NCBI GenBank assembly: GCA_004151065.3
Contig: NWUY0300004476.1
Coordinates: 71,915 to 95,408 of the forward strand
DNA length: 23,494 nt
Reading direction: 5' to 3'
Origin: Larix sibirica
Taxonomy: Eukaryota; Streptophyta; Pinopsida; Pinales; Pinaceae
Made by a program: the position numbers and the translations under genes. Shown piece after piece: positions 1 through 9,434 of this stretch. Below the pieces are notes generated by a model. The model made no database searches and was not told where the DNA came from. It saw only the letters and a list, made by a program, of their open reading frames with translations. Numbering within the stretch: position 1 is the stretch's first letter; every line of letters starts with the position of its first letter.

Positions 1-105
1 AAGTGACTGGCAATAAATGACTATTAGTCATGTGACTAAATTTAGTCATTTATATGCAAATTTTAGTAGTTTTTAAAGTCATTTATCTCATTTTTTCTAC
101 TAGTG
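1..105 (-). mobile_element. CACTA-like DNA transposon terminus
   Basis: Read on the minus strand, the segment starts at 105 with CACTAGTAGAAAAAATGAG, which fits the CACTA (En/Spm) terminal inverted repeat pattern CACTA..AGAAAA. The next 90 bases carry a motif close to AAATGACT in both orientations (about 14-20, 29-34, 46-53 and 77-84). This resembles the subterminal repeats bound by CACTA transposases. Copia coding sequence resumes at 106, so the element appears to have inserted into the copia pol region. The other end and the expected 3-bp target duplication lie outside the window. No transposase is visible, so whether the element is autonomous cannot be judged. A different TIR transposon is possible. 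Confidence 0.55.
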
Positions 106-1805
106 AGAAGAAGGAAAACTAGAGGACCAAGAGGCAACTAGTCCATTGACTACAAAAAATACTTCCAGAGTTGTTCAAAGAGATCATCCAAATAGTTAGA
201 TACTTGGAAATATGGAATCAGGAGTGCAAACCAAAAGGAAGCATACTCACAATACAGGAGTAGTTATGTTATCAGTAATCAAACCTAAAAATTTCAGTCA
301 AGCCAGTATAGAGGAGAGATGGGTTAAGGACATGAAGGAAGAATTGAAACGGATCAATAAAAGTGGAACCTGGGAACTTGTACCAAGACCAAAGAACAAG
401 AATGTGATTGGAACCAAGTGGGTGTTCAAAAACAAACTAAATGAGAATGGAGAAATTGTGAGAAATAAGGCCAGATTAGTGTGCAAGGGGTATGCTCAAG
501 TTGAAGGAGAAGACTTCGATGAAACCTTTGCTCCAGAGGCTAGAATGGAAACTATCAGATTATTTCTAACCTACTCATGTTTTAAAAACTTCAAGTTATA
601 CCAGATGGATGTAAAGTCTGCGTTTTTGAATGGAGACCTAAGAGAAGAAGTCTACGTATAGAAACCAGAAGGTTTTGAATAATTAGGGAAAGAAGAACAC
701 ATATATAGATTGAAGAAGGCACTCTATGGTATCAAACAAGCACCTAGAGCATGGTATGCAAGACTAGACAAGTACCTTCTGTAACAAGGGTTCAAAAGAG
801 GTATGGAAAATAGCAACATCTGTATCAGAATTGAAGGAAACAGTTTGTTAGTCACAGTAGTTTATGTAGATGACATTATATTTGTCTGCAACAATGATGA
901 ATTGAGTCATCCATTTGCTCAATATATGTCACAAGAGTTCGAGATGTCTATGATAGGATAGTTGTATTTCTTCCTTGGACTTCAAATAACTTAGTCACCA
1001 AAAGGAATACTTATTACTCAGTCCAAATACTTGAAAGAGGTGCTTAAGAAATTTGGAATGGTTGAAAGTGCACCTATCAGCCCACCAATGAAAACTAGTT
1101 GCAAACTCAACAAGGATGACGAGTCCCCTTCAATAGAATCAACCTAAACATATCTATGATTGGGATCCTACTGTATTTGACAGCTCCCAGACCTGATATC
1201 ATGCAAGCAATTGGAATGGTGGCAAGGTTTCAATCATATCCCAAGGAATCACATGTGATAGTTGTCAAAAGAATTTTCAGATATCTCAAGGGAACTTTAG
1301 AGCTTGGCTTATGGTACCCAAGGAACAAAGGATTTGATCTTGTTTCCTACATACATGTTGATTGGGTTGGTAGTGTGGATGACAGAAAAATCACTAGTGG
1401 TAGTGCATAATTCCTAGGAGAATGTTTAGTCTCATGGTCGAGTAGAAAACAATCATCAATTTCGCTATCTACAATAGAGGCCGAATATATTGCAGCTGTA
1501 TAGTGTTGCACTCAAATTTTTTGGATGATACAAACCTTGGAGGATATTAAAGTGGAATGTGATCAGAAAATACCTATATATTGTGACAATACAAGTGCCA
1601 TCAACATCTCCGAGAATAAGTCATGCAGTGAAAGACCAAACACATACCCATCAAATATCACTTCTTGAGAGAGCAAGTTGGTGACAAAAAGGTCATACTG
1701 GAGTATGTTAACTCAAAGGAGAAGATAGTAGACATATTCACCAAACCTCTACCTAAAGAGGCATTGGAGAACCAAAGGAAAAAACTAGGAGTTATCTCCC
1801 TATAG
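106..1805 (+). pseudogene. copia pol remnant: reverse transcriptase and RNase H
   Basis: The protein would be the polyprotein part that copies element RNA into DNA and degrades the RNA. Landmarks in order: the linker RDHPNS (182-199); the RT core beginning [20 protein letters not shown] (about 370-430); [11 protein letters not shown] with the first catalytic Asp (about 602-634); [15 protein letters not shown] (about 713-757); the catalytic YVDD at 863-874; FFLGLQI (968-988); then RNase H with DWVGSVDDRK (about 1360-1389), SWSSRKQSS, STIEAEYIAA, and a tail ending DIFTKPLPKEALENQ before a stop at 1803-1805. Nine in-frame stops are present, all TAA or TAG (197, 659, 680, 782, 959, 992, 1145, 1408, 1501). 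Reading-frame shifts fall near 1152-1157 and 1620-1650. The longest open stretch is 212-661. Family assignment is very secure. The gene is not functional. Confidence 0.93.
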
Positions 1806-2176
1806 TAAAGAATAACAACTTGCAACAATCAGAGGTAAAAGTGATAGGGGGAGCAGTCACAAAGAAGAAGTGTTGACATTGAATAGAAAAATCAGCAAGA
1901 TAGAGATAAAAGTGATAGGGGGAGGATGAAGAAAATAGACATCAACAACAACAACAACAACCATAATTAAAATTAGGAGAGAATGGGAAACATCCATAAC
2001 ATGAACAACAACCACAACAACCATAATGACATGTGGCTCTCGGAAGGTCTTTGACATTGATGTCAAAGGGGGAGAAAAGAGCAGTAAAAACAAATCAGAA
2101 AGGATTTGGAAGAGCTCATTGAAAGGGGGAGAAATTTGTTTTACTAGATGTTTCCATCAATGCCAAAGGGGGAGAT
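1806..2176 (+). repeat. copia 3' untranslated region with five polypurine tracts
   Basis: Five purine-rich tracts of the form AAAG..GGGGGAG occur: about 1837-1854, 1908-1925, 2064-2073, 2121-2131 and 2164-2175. The last directly abuts the LTR and is the expected plus-strand primer. The first two are near-perfect repeats of each other (AAAAGTGATAGGGGGAG). Multiple polypurine tracts upstream of the real one are a described hallmark of Sireviruses. The tract also holds (CAA)n-like runs near 1945-1965 and 2005-2022, and the palindromic TTGACATTGATGTCAA at about 2051-2066. No reading frame of interest was seen. Confidence 0.8.
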
Positions 2177-2392
2177 TGTTGGAAATATAGTGTTGGAAAG
2201 TGTTGGCATTGATGTCAACATGAAGGAATAATCAAGAAGTTGAAGTGATGACAAGTGGTTATTGTTTTTGGGGTAATAATTGTGATGAACATGCACAATG
2301 CTTAAAATAAAGTCGGACCAGTCAAAATATGCTAAAACGAAGATTAACCAAGACACAAATTAAGTCGCCCCAGTCAAGAGGCAGTTGTAGCG

Positions 2393-2400
2393 TATAAATA
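2393..2400 (+). promoter_or_regulatory. LTR TATA box
   Basis: TATAAATA lies about 217 bp into the LTR, in the position expected for the element's own RNA polymerase II promoter. The upstream near-repeats AAGTCGGACCAGTCAA (about 2311) and AAGTCGCCCCAGTCAA (about 2362) may be promoter elements. Activity is unlikely to matter, since the coding region is dead. Confidence 0.5.
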
Positions 2401-2814
2401 TATGTGTGGGCGTCTTCATTTATGTTGAGAGATACAAAGCTTTGTCTTGGGTAGAAAAAGAAGAGAAGGTCGATGGTGCGAAGGAAATCAACCACTCGTT
2501 GATTTCAACCAAGTGTGAGGGTACAAGCCGATCGGAAGTGAAGAAAGGGTAGAATTGTGGACTATTTGTGCTTTAGGACAGAGTGCAGGTCCCAAGGATA
2601 GAAAACTGACAATGTACAAGTGTAGACAGAGCTGAGGTAGAAGTGAAGCAAGTTTGAGTAGGACTTGAGGAAGTTTGATTGAAGTAAAGTGTGAAGTTTG
2701 AGATCTTGTATTTGAGGTCAAGAAGGACCATTGATATATTTTTGAAGAATATATACAATCGGGTGTTGTACCATATGTTCAACAACAAATAATAAAAAAA
2801 CAGAGGGTTGAATT

Positions 2815-2910
2815 CCTCCTCCAGTTGGAGCTAGAAGAATAAGGGAGTTGTAGCTCACTGTCAATTGTAGAAGACAAAACCCAGGAGGTTGGAGCCTCCT
2901 CCAGTTGGAG
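2815..2910 (+). repeat. direct repeat of CCTCCTCCAGTTGGAG inside the LTR
   Basis: The same 16-base sequence occurs at 2815-2830 and 2895-2910, 80 bases apart. Between them AGGAGG..CCTCCT forms a short palindrome at about 2883-2900. This could be an LTR structural or regulatory repeat, or a trace of an internal duplication. Confidence 0.6.
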
Positions 2911-3139
2911 TTGGACAAATTGGAGAATGGTGTCACCACGTGATAATGTAAAAGATTGTGATTTTATCAATATATTATATGTATACATCTTGTGTCTCTT
3001 ATTGATGATATGTTTCTTGATACATATTGATGAATGTAAAGTTGTCTATATAGTTGATGAACTGTTAATGAGGTAAAAATAATAAAAAGTGCATGATACT
3101 GATTCACCCCCCCTCTCAGTATCATTGTGTGTTCAATAT

Positions 3140-3425
3140 TTTATTTCATGAATTCTCAGGGGAACTCTAATCTTATGCAACAATCCAAACACAAACCATT
3201 GTACAAGTAGCTCCTCATTTATCGCATAAGGAATATGGATAAGTGGATCCTTAAATATTTTTTCATAATCTCGTACACACTCATTTGTCATTTATTTTTT
3301 CTCCTTGACATTTTTTCTACACGATGCTTGACATCTTGGGACCTAAAGAATGACAAGAAGTAATCCTTCACATGATCCTCAATTTCATCAGGGGTCATCA
3401 TCTCTTGCATATAGGAGACTCTCAT
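3140..3425 (-). pseudogene. gag core remnant (Retrotrans_gag-like)
   Basis: Gag forms the particle that packages the element RNA. Reading leftwards from 3425, a segment containing MTPDEIEDHVKDYFLSFFRS (about 3340-3405) leads into a second segment in a shifted frame containing YEKIFKDPLIHIPYAI and EELLVQWFVFGLLHKI (about 3170-3275). The second has the pattern of the gag core: a conserved Phe-Lys-Asp stretch, an LL.QWFV.GL helix, then IRVPLR. A stop and a frameshift separate the two. Sequence matching this frame runs right up to the copia LTR end at 3135, which supports insertion of copia inside gag. Similar gag folds also occur outside Ty3/gypsy. Confidence 0.6.
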
Positions 3426-5157
3426 TTTTAAGTTGTACCATGTTTGTTGTCAACCTTGAAATAGGTGGCAATTTCTATTGTACTAAAAGAGTCTATTGTT
3501 CTTGCTAATCCACTGGATTGAGGCTCCACAATACTTAGATTGTGGTCACTTTCTTCCCCTTCTAATTTTACTTCATGGAAATCAATATAACACGCTAGCA
3601 GTTTATATTATACCATGATATACATTTGTGGTCTATAATTGAACTGGCATCATTGTCAATCAAAAGGGTTTGTGTTTCTTCATCAATTAATTCTAATAGT
3701 GGGGGAAGTCCCATGAGACTCTTGACTCGAATTAATTGGTCATTCATGCCTTCCTTGAGGATAATATTGAATAAATTCCCATAATTTTAAGGCATCTAAA
3801 TCCATATTCTATTAATGTTTTGACCATTCTCATCTAGTGGACTTCAAATTGAGGTTAATCCAGATTCAAAATGCATGTTATGCATGAGGGATCATTAACA
3901 CTGAGAATTTTCCTTCTCCATTCTAACATTCTTCTTATTTTCAATGTCGACACATAGACCTCTATGTATTCAACATTGTTCAAATAATTGCAAAGCTCCC
4001 ATGCTAGCCTCTACACTGTGCAAAATTTATTCCAAACTAGGATCCATATATGATGCTTCCACTTCCACATCTGGTCAATCTTCTAAACTCAACTCAAACA
4101 ACGTTAGCATCACATCGAATTGCCAATCAACCATATCTACAACCTCAAGAACCAACATAGTTTCTTCCTCTTCTACACTTGGTCGTTCTTCCATAATTGA
4201 AATAGATAGGGTTATCATCCTCTATTGACCTACATTCCCTACCTCAACTTTTTTTCTACATTGACGAAGGTCTACAACCCTCTTAAGTTGAAACTCCTGT
4301 GTTGTATCTTATTTCTTTCAATTTTATGCTAGTCCACTGGAGATTTATATGCTTTTAATCCTTCTTTCTTTTCTTTGTTTCTTCTAATATATATTCTCTG
4401 CTTTTCTCAATTGATTCTTTCTTTCGTTCACTCTTAGGCATGATTGATTCCTTCACTAGTCTCTTGTTTCTTCAATGCAAGTCACCAAGGGTATTCTTCT
4501 ATAGAGTCATGTAATGGGAAATGACCCACCCATCCAATCCCAACTCTACTCAAGGCCAACAATGGTGAGTGAACCATCCATTGCCATGCTTTTCCATTTC
4601 ACTCTCTAAATAAGAGCTACCACTCTTTTTGCTTCTCCTTCCAATTCATATTTAATGGTTCCACCACTAGCATTCTTGCTTATACAATACAATTGGACCA
4701 TTATAAATAAGGAACTTGTGAAACAAGTTCGACAATAAATAGAAGAAATCATCATGTGCATCTATGCATAATATCCTCTTCACGTCATCCAAGGATGTAC
4801 GCCCTTTAATTTCTTACTCTTCATAGAATTCATCCACAATTTTCTCAAACCATTCATCCAAGTTTGTTATGCCTCCATTAATAAGTTTTGACAACAATCT
4901 ATGATCCTCTTATGTGGTCATGTGTTGTTTCTCTCTAGCAACTTCTTTATCTCCAATGCCACGGACTCCAAGGACTTCTTGTAGCTCTATGTAAAAACCA
5001 TGCCTTAACCTACACAAGGGTCAGGTGATTCCTTGTTACATAACGTTTCAAGTAATTTTCCAATATCCTTTCCCACCATTTAGTTATCTCCTTCTCAATG
5101 AGATTCTATGCATATTATATACAACGTGTCTCAAATTGGTGTTACCAACAAAACCAA
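3426..5157 (-). pseudogene. degraded 5' internal region of the minus LTR element
   Basis: This lies between the LTR and the recognisable gag core, and presumably held the leader and N-terminal gag. A minus-strand ATG near 5080 starts a short frame (MVGKDIGKLLETLCNKES). Further along, in a shifted frame, a stretch with NLDEWFEKIVDEFYEE and DDVKRILCIDAHDDFFYLL is legible at about 4720-4880. An acidic segment (about 3960-4220) follows, and an open stretch on the plus strand at 3944-4228 mirrors it. Stops and frameshifts are frequent. I recognise no domain beyond plausible gag-like composition. Just inside the LTR, the sequence starts TTGGT, which matches only the first bases of an initiator-Met primer-binding site. 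Confidence 0.35.
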
Positions 5158-5484
5158 TGTTGTGATTTGAGGGATTACAGTGCAATCCAATCACTGATAG
5201 TGCATCAATAAACCATAATATACAATATATATATCTAGAAAAGCGTACACACATATATGGAGAGAGATGGAGAGACAACAATAATGAATATTTTATTGAT
5301 CCTTTATACCTCTCATTGATTACAATGGTAGGTTGATACATATTTTATACTCTTTACACAAAGGAGAGGTGGTTATAATGGATATAACTACCTCTATCAG
5401 TGAACCCAATCAGTTTGTTGATTGAAATGATTGCTTAGTTGACTCTTTATGCTAGTCAACTAGACCATTTAGGATCTTACAACA
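5158..5484 (-). repeat. 327-bp LTR of the minus-strand element
   Basis: On the minus strand it starts TGTTGTAAGATCC at 5484 and ends ..AATCACAACA at 5158, giving matched TGTTGT/ACAACA ends. It contains a TATA-like TATAAAATATG (about 5340-5350) and an AATAAAAT polyadenylation signal (about 5290-5297) in promoter-then-poly(A) order, which fixes the orientation. The right edge abuts LINE RT sequence without any gap. The partner LTR is not in the window. Confidence 0.72.
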
Positions 5485-7690
5485 TGTTCACTAACCACTA
5501 CCCTTGAAGCAATACAAATAATATTCAAGAAATCGAGAACATACTTAATTGAATTTTGATATGCATGAACTAAGAGGAGAGAATCATCTACAAAAATATT
5601 ATGGATTATTTTTGTACCCCTAGAATCTTAATATCTAGAATGCATCCCTGGACATTGGACACCCGAAGGAGATAACCTACAACATCAATTGCAAGCACAT
5701 ACAAATAAGGATCCAATGGGCATCCCTACCTAATGGATTGATGCATACTTATGCAATAGAAAAAGGATCCATTAACATATAGCAACATTGAAGCATTATT
5801 GAAAAGTGTGGGTATCCCAACCACTGTAACATATAGAAAATGAATGCCTAATCAATATTGCCATAAGCTTAACCAAATTAAATCTTGAGGAACAAATCAT
5901 CTTGTGTATATTCCTTTAGCCATTCCATTGTTTCTCGTGTTGTAATTACAGTGTTGATAAAAAATTTCCTACACAAACATTGTTTGCACAAGTCTAACAA
6001 TTTGAAAGGCTGCTCTCCAAATATAAAAGGTGAGAAGTTTTGCTTCTAAGATATATACATTCAACAAAGTCATGGATCGCCAACCACCAATGGAATGCCT
6101 TGCAGAGTTTTTAGGGATTAACTTGATCAACCCTTAATTAAAAAATTATGACAAGGGACCTTTTGCAAAGACATCCCAAGCCATTCTATACAAATGATCT
6201 TGAATTGTGTTCCACAAAGACTTCAATAATCCACACAGTAAGCTATTGAAACCTAGGGATTTTGCATTCTTCATTTTGTTAAAGGTTTAAAACTATCCAT
6301 CCTTAGATAATCCCATGTTCACCTTGTCCCATCCAATCATAGACACCTTATTGGGGACCACTTTGAAGTAAGCTTCCATGGCATCATTGATCGCATCAAA
6401 ATCAGATATAGTTTATGAAGTCCAAACATAATATTTACCACAACAAGGTCCTCCGAAGTGTCATAAAGGCTTCTAAGTTCCAAAATATTTTGTGAATATT
6501 TTTTCATTTTTAGGAAATCAAAATAGAATTTTGATGTTTCATCTCACTCTTGAATCAACTGAAGACATGCTCTCACCCTAGCCCCTTTAGTGGTATATTG
6601 TTCTTCACTTTTGATAAGATGGGCTAGTCTAGCAACCTCATGTAAGGTTATATTAAATATATATTTCTTGAGCAACATTCTAATCTCCTTTAGATCCTTT
6701 CTTGCCTCCTTTAAATTGCACTTATGGGTGTGAAAATTCAAACTTCCCCTAACATGGATAGAACTCACTATCCCACAGATAGCCACCTCCCACCACACTT
6801 TCCAAATATTGTCCCCTTGTGGGAAAGGAACCAAGTTCTGAAACCTGTGAACTAAGGTTCAAAATTCCTTAGAGGAGGGATGTGAAACATTAAATTTGAA
6901 AGAGGAGAAAGTTAAATCATCTTGGAATTTCCCAATAGAATATAATTTATAACATGTCAGTGATCAAAACCAACAATGTCCATGATTACATTCATTGGTC
7001 GACAAACCCCAGAAAAGTAATCCCTTCATTAGGGTCATAGAATATGTCTAACTAAAGTTGAAAGCATATCTTACCCTAACTCACATTGCACCAAGTAAAT
7101 ACCATAGTCCAAAGACATCTCCCAAATTCGAATAAAAAAATTGTAGTCACTTTACACTTATTTCATGCCAGGTTTTCTAGCTCAAAGATGGTAATCCAAT
7201 GCCTCCTTCACGATACCTTCCCACTCATCATGTTGAAATCACCACCAACAATCCATTCAACATCAAGGGATATATGAGGGCATCAAATACCAAAGAAAAA
7301 TCTAGTATTGAATAATCTTGGGTGGATAGATTGAGTGGACCCTAAGAACTATTTTCTCAAATAGGAATGTGGCCCACACACACTCTTATCTAGATATTTA
7401 ATGGGAAACTAAAAAATCCTACACACTCTTATCTAGATCTTTAATGGGAAACTAAACAATCCTACAACCACTACAAGGCCATAGGAACCGCCCACAATTG
7501 CATTGCTAATGATTAGTAATCCAAATAAGGCCATTATAAGAGTGGGCCTTTCTACAAGTTCAATCTTTAACAATTTAACTTCTTGTAAGAATGTAATATT
7601 AAGTTTTAACTTTCTTATTGGGTCTCTCACGAGCCTTTTATTGTTGGAAATCATCATCCTTCACGCATTCCAAGACATGAGAATTGGTGC
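5485..7690 (-). pseudogene. LINE ORF2 remnant, copy 1: APE endonuclease and reverse transcriptase
   Basis: ORF2 of a plant L1-type retrotransposon nicks the target and reverse transcribes the element RNA there. Reading leftwards: an endonuclease start with RDPIRKLK and FLQEVKL (about 7580-7640); the endonuclease core VGGDFNMM (about 7227-7255); the endonuclease-RT linker with WWEVAICGIVSS and KSEEQYTTKGARVRA (open at 6544-6834); the RT start GLIKLIPKNSAR and GGWRSMTLLNV (about 6050-6140); domain A KAYGNID (about 5855-5875); domain B GCPLDPYLYVLAIDV (about 5680-5730), where the Arg-Gln before GCPL is now Arg-stop; and domain C FVDDSLLLVHA (about 5565-5597). Both catalytic Asp residues of FVDD remain. 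It is cut at 5485 by the LTR just after domain C. Many stops and frameshifts make it a clear pseudogene. Confidence 0.88.
7379..7464. repeat. 43-bp tandem duplication within LINE copy 1
   Basis: Two adjacent copies (7379-7421 and 7422-7464) begin CACACTCTTATCTAGAT and end AACAATCCTA or AAAAATCCTA, with only two differences seen. Period 43. It disrupts the endonuclease region of the LINE and is recent relative to the element. Confidence 0.85.
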
Positions 7691-7980
7691 CATTGCAAAG
7701 TTGTATCATCCAACAAATTATCAAACTTGTTATTCATGACAAAGTGCATTAGATGATAATAAGGCAAGTAGGTGATTTTGAAAGACATGCAGAAAGGACT
7801 TACTCTACGCTCGAGAATCCTCACCCGTAATTGATTTATCAAGCAATCCCAAACTTAGCTTAATGTCCTTGTTTTTACTTTGTTTGCCTTGCCCAACTTT
7901 TTGCAATGAATTATGTCCTAGGTTTTAAACCAAGCTAACAATAAACTACGGAGTTGTACAAAAATAGATAAGTTGGTTTG
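7691..7980. other. sequence upstream of LINE copy 1, unassigned
   Basis: This is where the 5' part of the minus-strand LINE (ORF1 to ORF2 region) would be expected. An open stretch of 62 codons on the minus strand (7654-7842) runs into the start of the endonuclease in a different frame. I see no zinc knuckle or other ORF1 feature. It may be decayed LINE sequence or flanking DNA. Confidence 0.3.
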
Positions 7981-8230
7981 GAGGGGGATTTTTATCAAAA
8001 TCTCATGTTTTTTATTTTGTAAAATTTAAATTTAATTGTGTTTTAATAATGATTTTGATGGTAAAAAAGGACTCAACATTTCAAAAAATTTTGGGGCATT
8101 AAAAATTTTAGAGTTTGAAAATTGTAACCAGAATTTTTGGTAAAATTTTGTAAAAATCAATTTTTTCCATTTGAAATCGTAGAACTTTTAGACTACACAA
8201 TAAAGTAAATTAGCATCGGCATATTCAATA
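7981..8230. repeat. dispersed repeat, copy similar to 16109-16340
   Basis: From about 8000 the sequence ATTTAATTGTGTTTTAAT, then GATTTTGATGGTA, GGGGCA, and CTTTTAGACTACAC reads in the same order as 16130-16330, at roughly three quarters identity by eye. Neither copy contains a reading frame. It could be an LTR or untranslated fragment of a high-copy element. The family is not identified. Confidence 0.6.
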
Positions 8231-8232
8231 TC

Positions 8233-8573
8233 CTAAAAAGATAACATCTCACGAATTCTCGACATTCTTGTCTTAAGAAAGTTAGGTCCGTCTTTTCCTG
8301 CCAATCTATTTTCAAGCCTAGATTCCCCTCTTAGAAATCTGCTAGAGAACCGTACCATGCATGGCATCTTCAAGAGTGCAATCAACCACCTAACCAAGAG
8401 AGGATTTAATTGTACTCGCTCTGAATTAGGATATGCTTGAACTAGAATCGACCTTCCAGAGCTAGGATTATCATTAGAAATCAAGCTCGATCTGTTATCA
8501 TTTGACAAACTTCGTGTGACTAGATATGCCTTTTGCAATTTAGATGGGATAGCATTCTTGACCTCTCCTCTTC
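8233..8573 (-). pseudogene. open minus-strand stretch of about 113 codons, unidentified
   Basis: The minus frame is stop-free from about 8573 to the stop at 8233, with balanced codon use unlike the surrounding AT-rich DNA. It has no ATG at its start: the first possible in-frame initiator nearby is TTG. Upstream on the minus strand the frame begins just after TTGGTCGTTAG, which could be a splice acceptor, so it might be a terminal exon or exon fragment. The product is basic and serine/arginine-rich (SSRFLRGESRLENRLAG near the C-terminus). I recognise no domain. The opposite strand is also open over most of this length with one stop, so the coding strand is not certain. It may be a captured or decayed gene fragment. 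Confidence 0.3.
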
Positions 8574-9434
8574 GCTAACGACCAAGATCCAGCTAGTTCA
8601 AGGCTACAGTAAACCAGGGTATTTTTTAAGGATTATAAAAGTATACTTAAGTATAGTATTCTAGGCAATTATNACTAAAACTTGTAAATTTTGACTAATA
8701 TCATGATAAAAAAAATATTTTATGTAAATATAAGCAAAGAGACCAAAAATAACCAAATAACGAATTTTATTTTTTTTAAATGACAAAAAAATAACCAATT
8801 GACGAAATTTCGTCCTTAAAAATTTCCATGTTGTAAGCCATGTATAGCTATAATGACCCCGCCTATAATACCGGAGTTTTTTCATGCCCTCAAGCTATTA
8901 AAATCACCCAAAGAAAACTTTGAATCCTTTATCGCAACTACAAGAATCTTGATATGGAGTGTTAATGTCTATTCATGCCCATGTTCTTGGACCCACACCA
9001 CTGAAACATTCTGGATATCTGAATCCTTCGCTGTGGTTGTAGGTAACCCAATTGTGTCATCTATTCCAACATTAGATTTCTACAGAGCGACATCGATAGT
9101 CGGCATGGGAATAGTGCAGAGAGTTTGTTCATTTAAATCCTACAAGAGTAAGGAAACCCACACGCAAGATATTGGTGAGGAAAAGATGCCACTGGATCAA
9201 CACAGATGAAAAACTCAGAAGGGTTCAAGCCCCTACGGTACCAAAATCTGCAGATCATCAAATGAAGGGCCCCTCTCAAGCTAAGCAGTGGGCGAGGCAG
9301 GAACTTGATAATCAGTTGTTTGCAGTAAAACCATGTATTTTCATCGAAGTCATTCTCGAGAAGGGAACTCGGCCCTTATTAGAAGACTTAGATTCAATTC
9401 GTTTTGCTCTAGTGACCTGTGTTTTTTTTTACAG
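8574..9434. other. unassigned low-repeat region with a sequence gap character
   Basis: 8574-8850 is AT-rich and contains the single N at 8673, with nothing recognisable. 8853-9434 is more complex. On the plus strand frames of 118 and 92 codons overlap (8853-9209, 9172-9450). On the minus strand a frame with only three stops runs at about 8870-9140 and includes NVSVVWVQEHG. Neither resembles a family I know, so I call no gene. A polypyrimidine tract followed by ACAG (9422-9434) looks like a plant 3' splice site on the plus strand. Confidence 0.3.
8673..8673. other. single N, probable assembly join
   Basis: One of four isolated N characters (also 12012, 16108 and 21719). I infer that they mark joins between assembled pieces, mainly because the 12012 and 21719 positions coincide exactly or closely with repeat boundaries. 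Here the flanks show no duplicate sequence. Confidence 0.5.

Larger units (their letters stand above)
106..3135 (+). mobile_element. Ty1/copia retrotransposon, Sirevirus-like, 3' half
   Basis: This is the 3' part of a copia element: the integrase-RT linker, reverse transcriptase, RNase H, an untranslated tract with repeated polypurine tracts, and a 3' LTR of about 960 bp. The domain order with RT after the integrase region, and the iterated polypurine tracts, point to the Sirevirus lineage of plant copia elements. The 5' LTR, gag, protease and integrase lie outside the window, beyond the CACTA-like insertion at 1-105. On its right, at 3136, minus-strand gag sequence of another element begins, so this element appears nested inside that one. 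It carries many stops and frameshifts and is dead. Confidence 0.9.
2177..3135 (+). repeat. 3' LTR of the copia element
   Basis: The LTR begins TGTTGGAAATATAG immediately after the polypurine tract CAAAGGGGGAGAT. It contains a TATA box (2393-2400), a possible polyadenylation signal (AATAAA near 2790), and a C-tract motif CACCCCCCCTCTCAGTATC shortly before its end, a sequence type seen near the 3' end of Sirevirus LTRs. I place the end at ...GTTCA (3135), because minus-strand gag sequence of another element starts immediately after. The exact end is uncertain by a few bases, since the 5' LTR is not in the window for comparison. Length is about 959 bp. Confidence 0.75.
3136..5484 (-). mobile_element. 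LTR retrotransposon, 5' end with LTR and gag remnants
   Basis: On the minus strand the order is a 327-bp LTR (5484 to 5158), an untranslated stretch, degraded sequence with gag-like segments, and the gag core ending at 3136 where the copia LTR starts. The gag core resembles the Retrotrans_gag family typical of Ty3/gypsy elements, but no pol domain is in the window, so the superfamily call is provisional. Its right edge (5485) cuts straight into a LINE reverse transcriptase, so this element inserted into the LINE and was later split by the copia element. The rest of it should lie to the left of the window. Confidence 0.7.

Noticed and set aside
106-1805. Reassigned stop codons (TAA/TAG as Gln) as in some ciliates and green algae
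   Set aside because: The same region has frameshifts, the LINE and integrase remnants also contain TGA stops and missing catalytic residues, and the elements are plant types. Decay explains the pattern.
2488-2988. Several overlapping minus-strand open frames of 69-77 codons in the copia LTR
   Set aside because: They are antisense to an LTR, overlap in different frames and show no domain.
3944-4228. 94-codon serine/threonine-rich plus-strand frame
   Set aside because: It is the complement of the acidic gag-region remnant on the minus strand. Low-complexity serine content is typical of such shadows.
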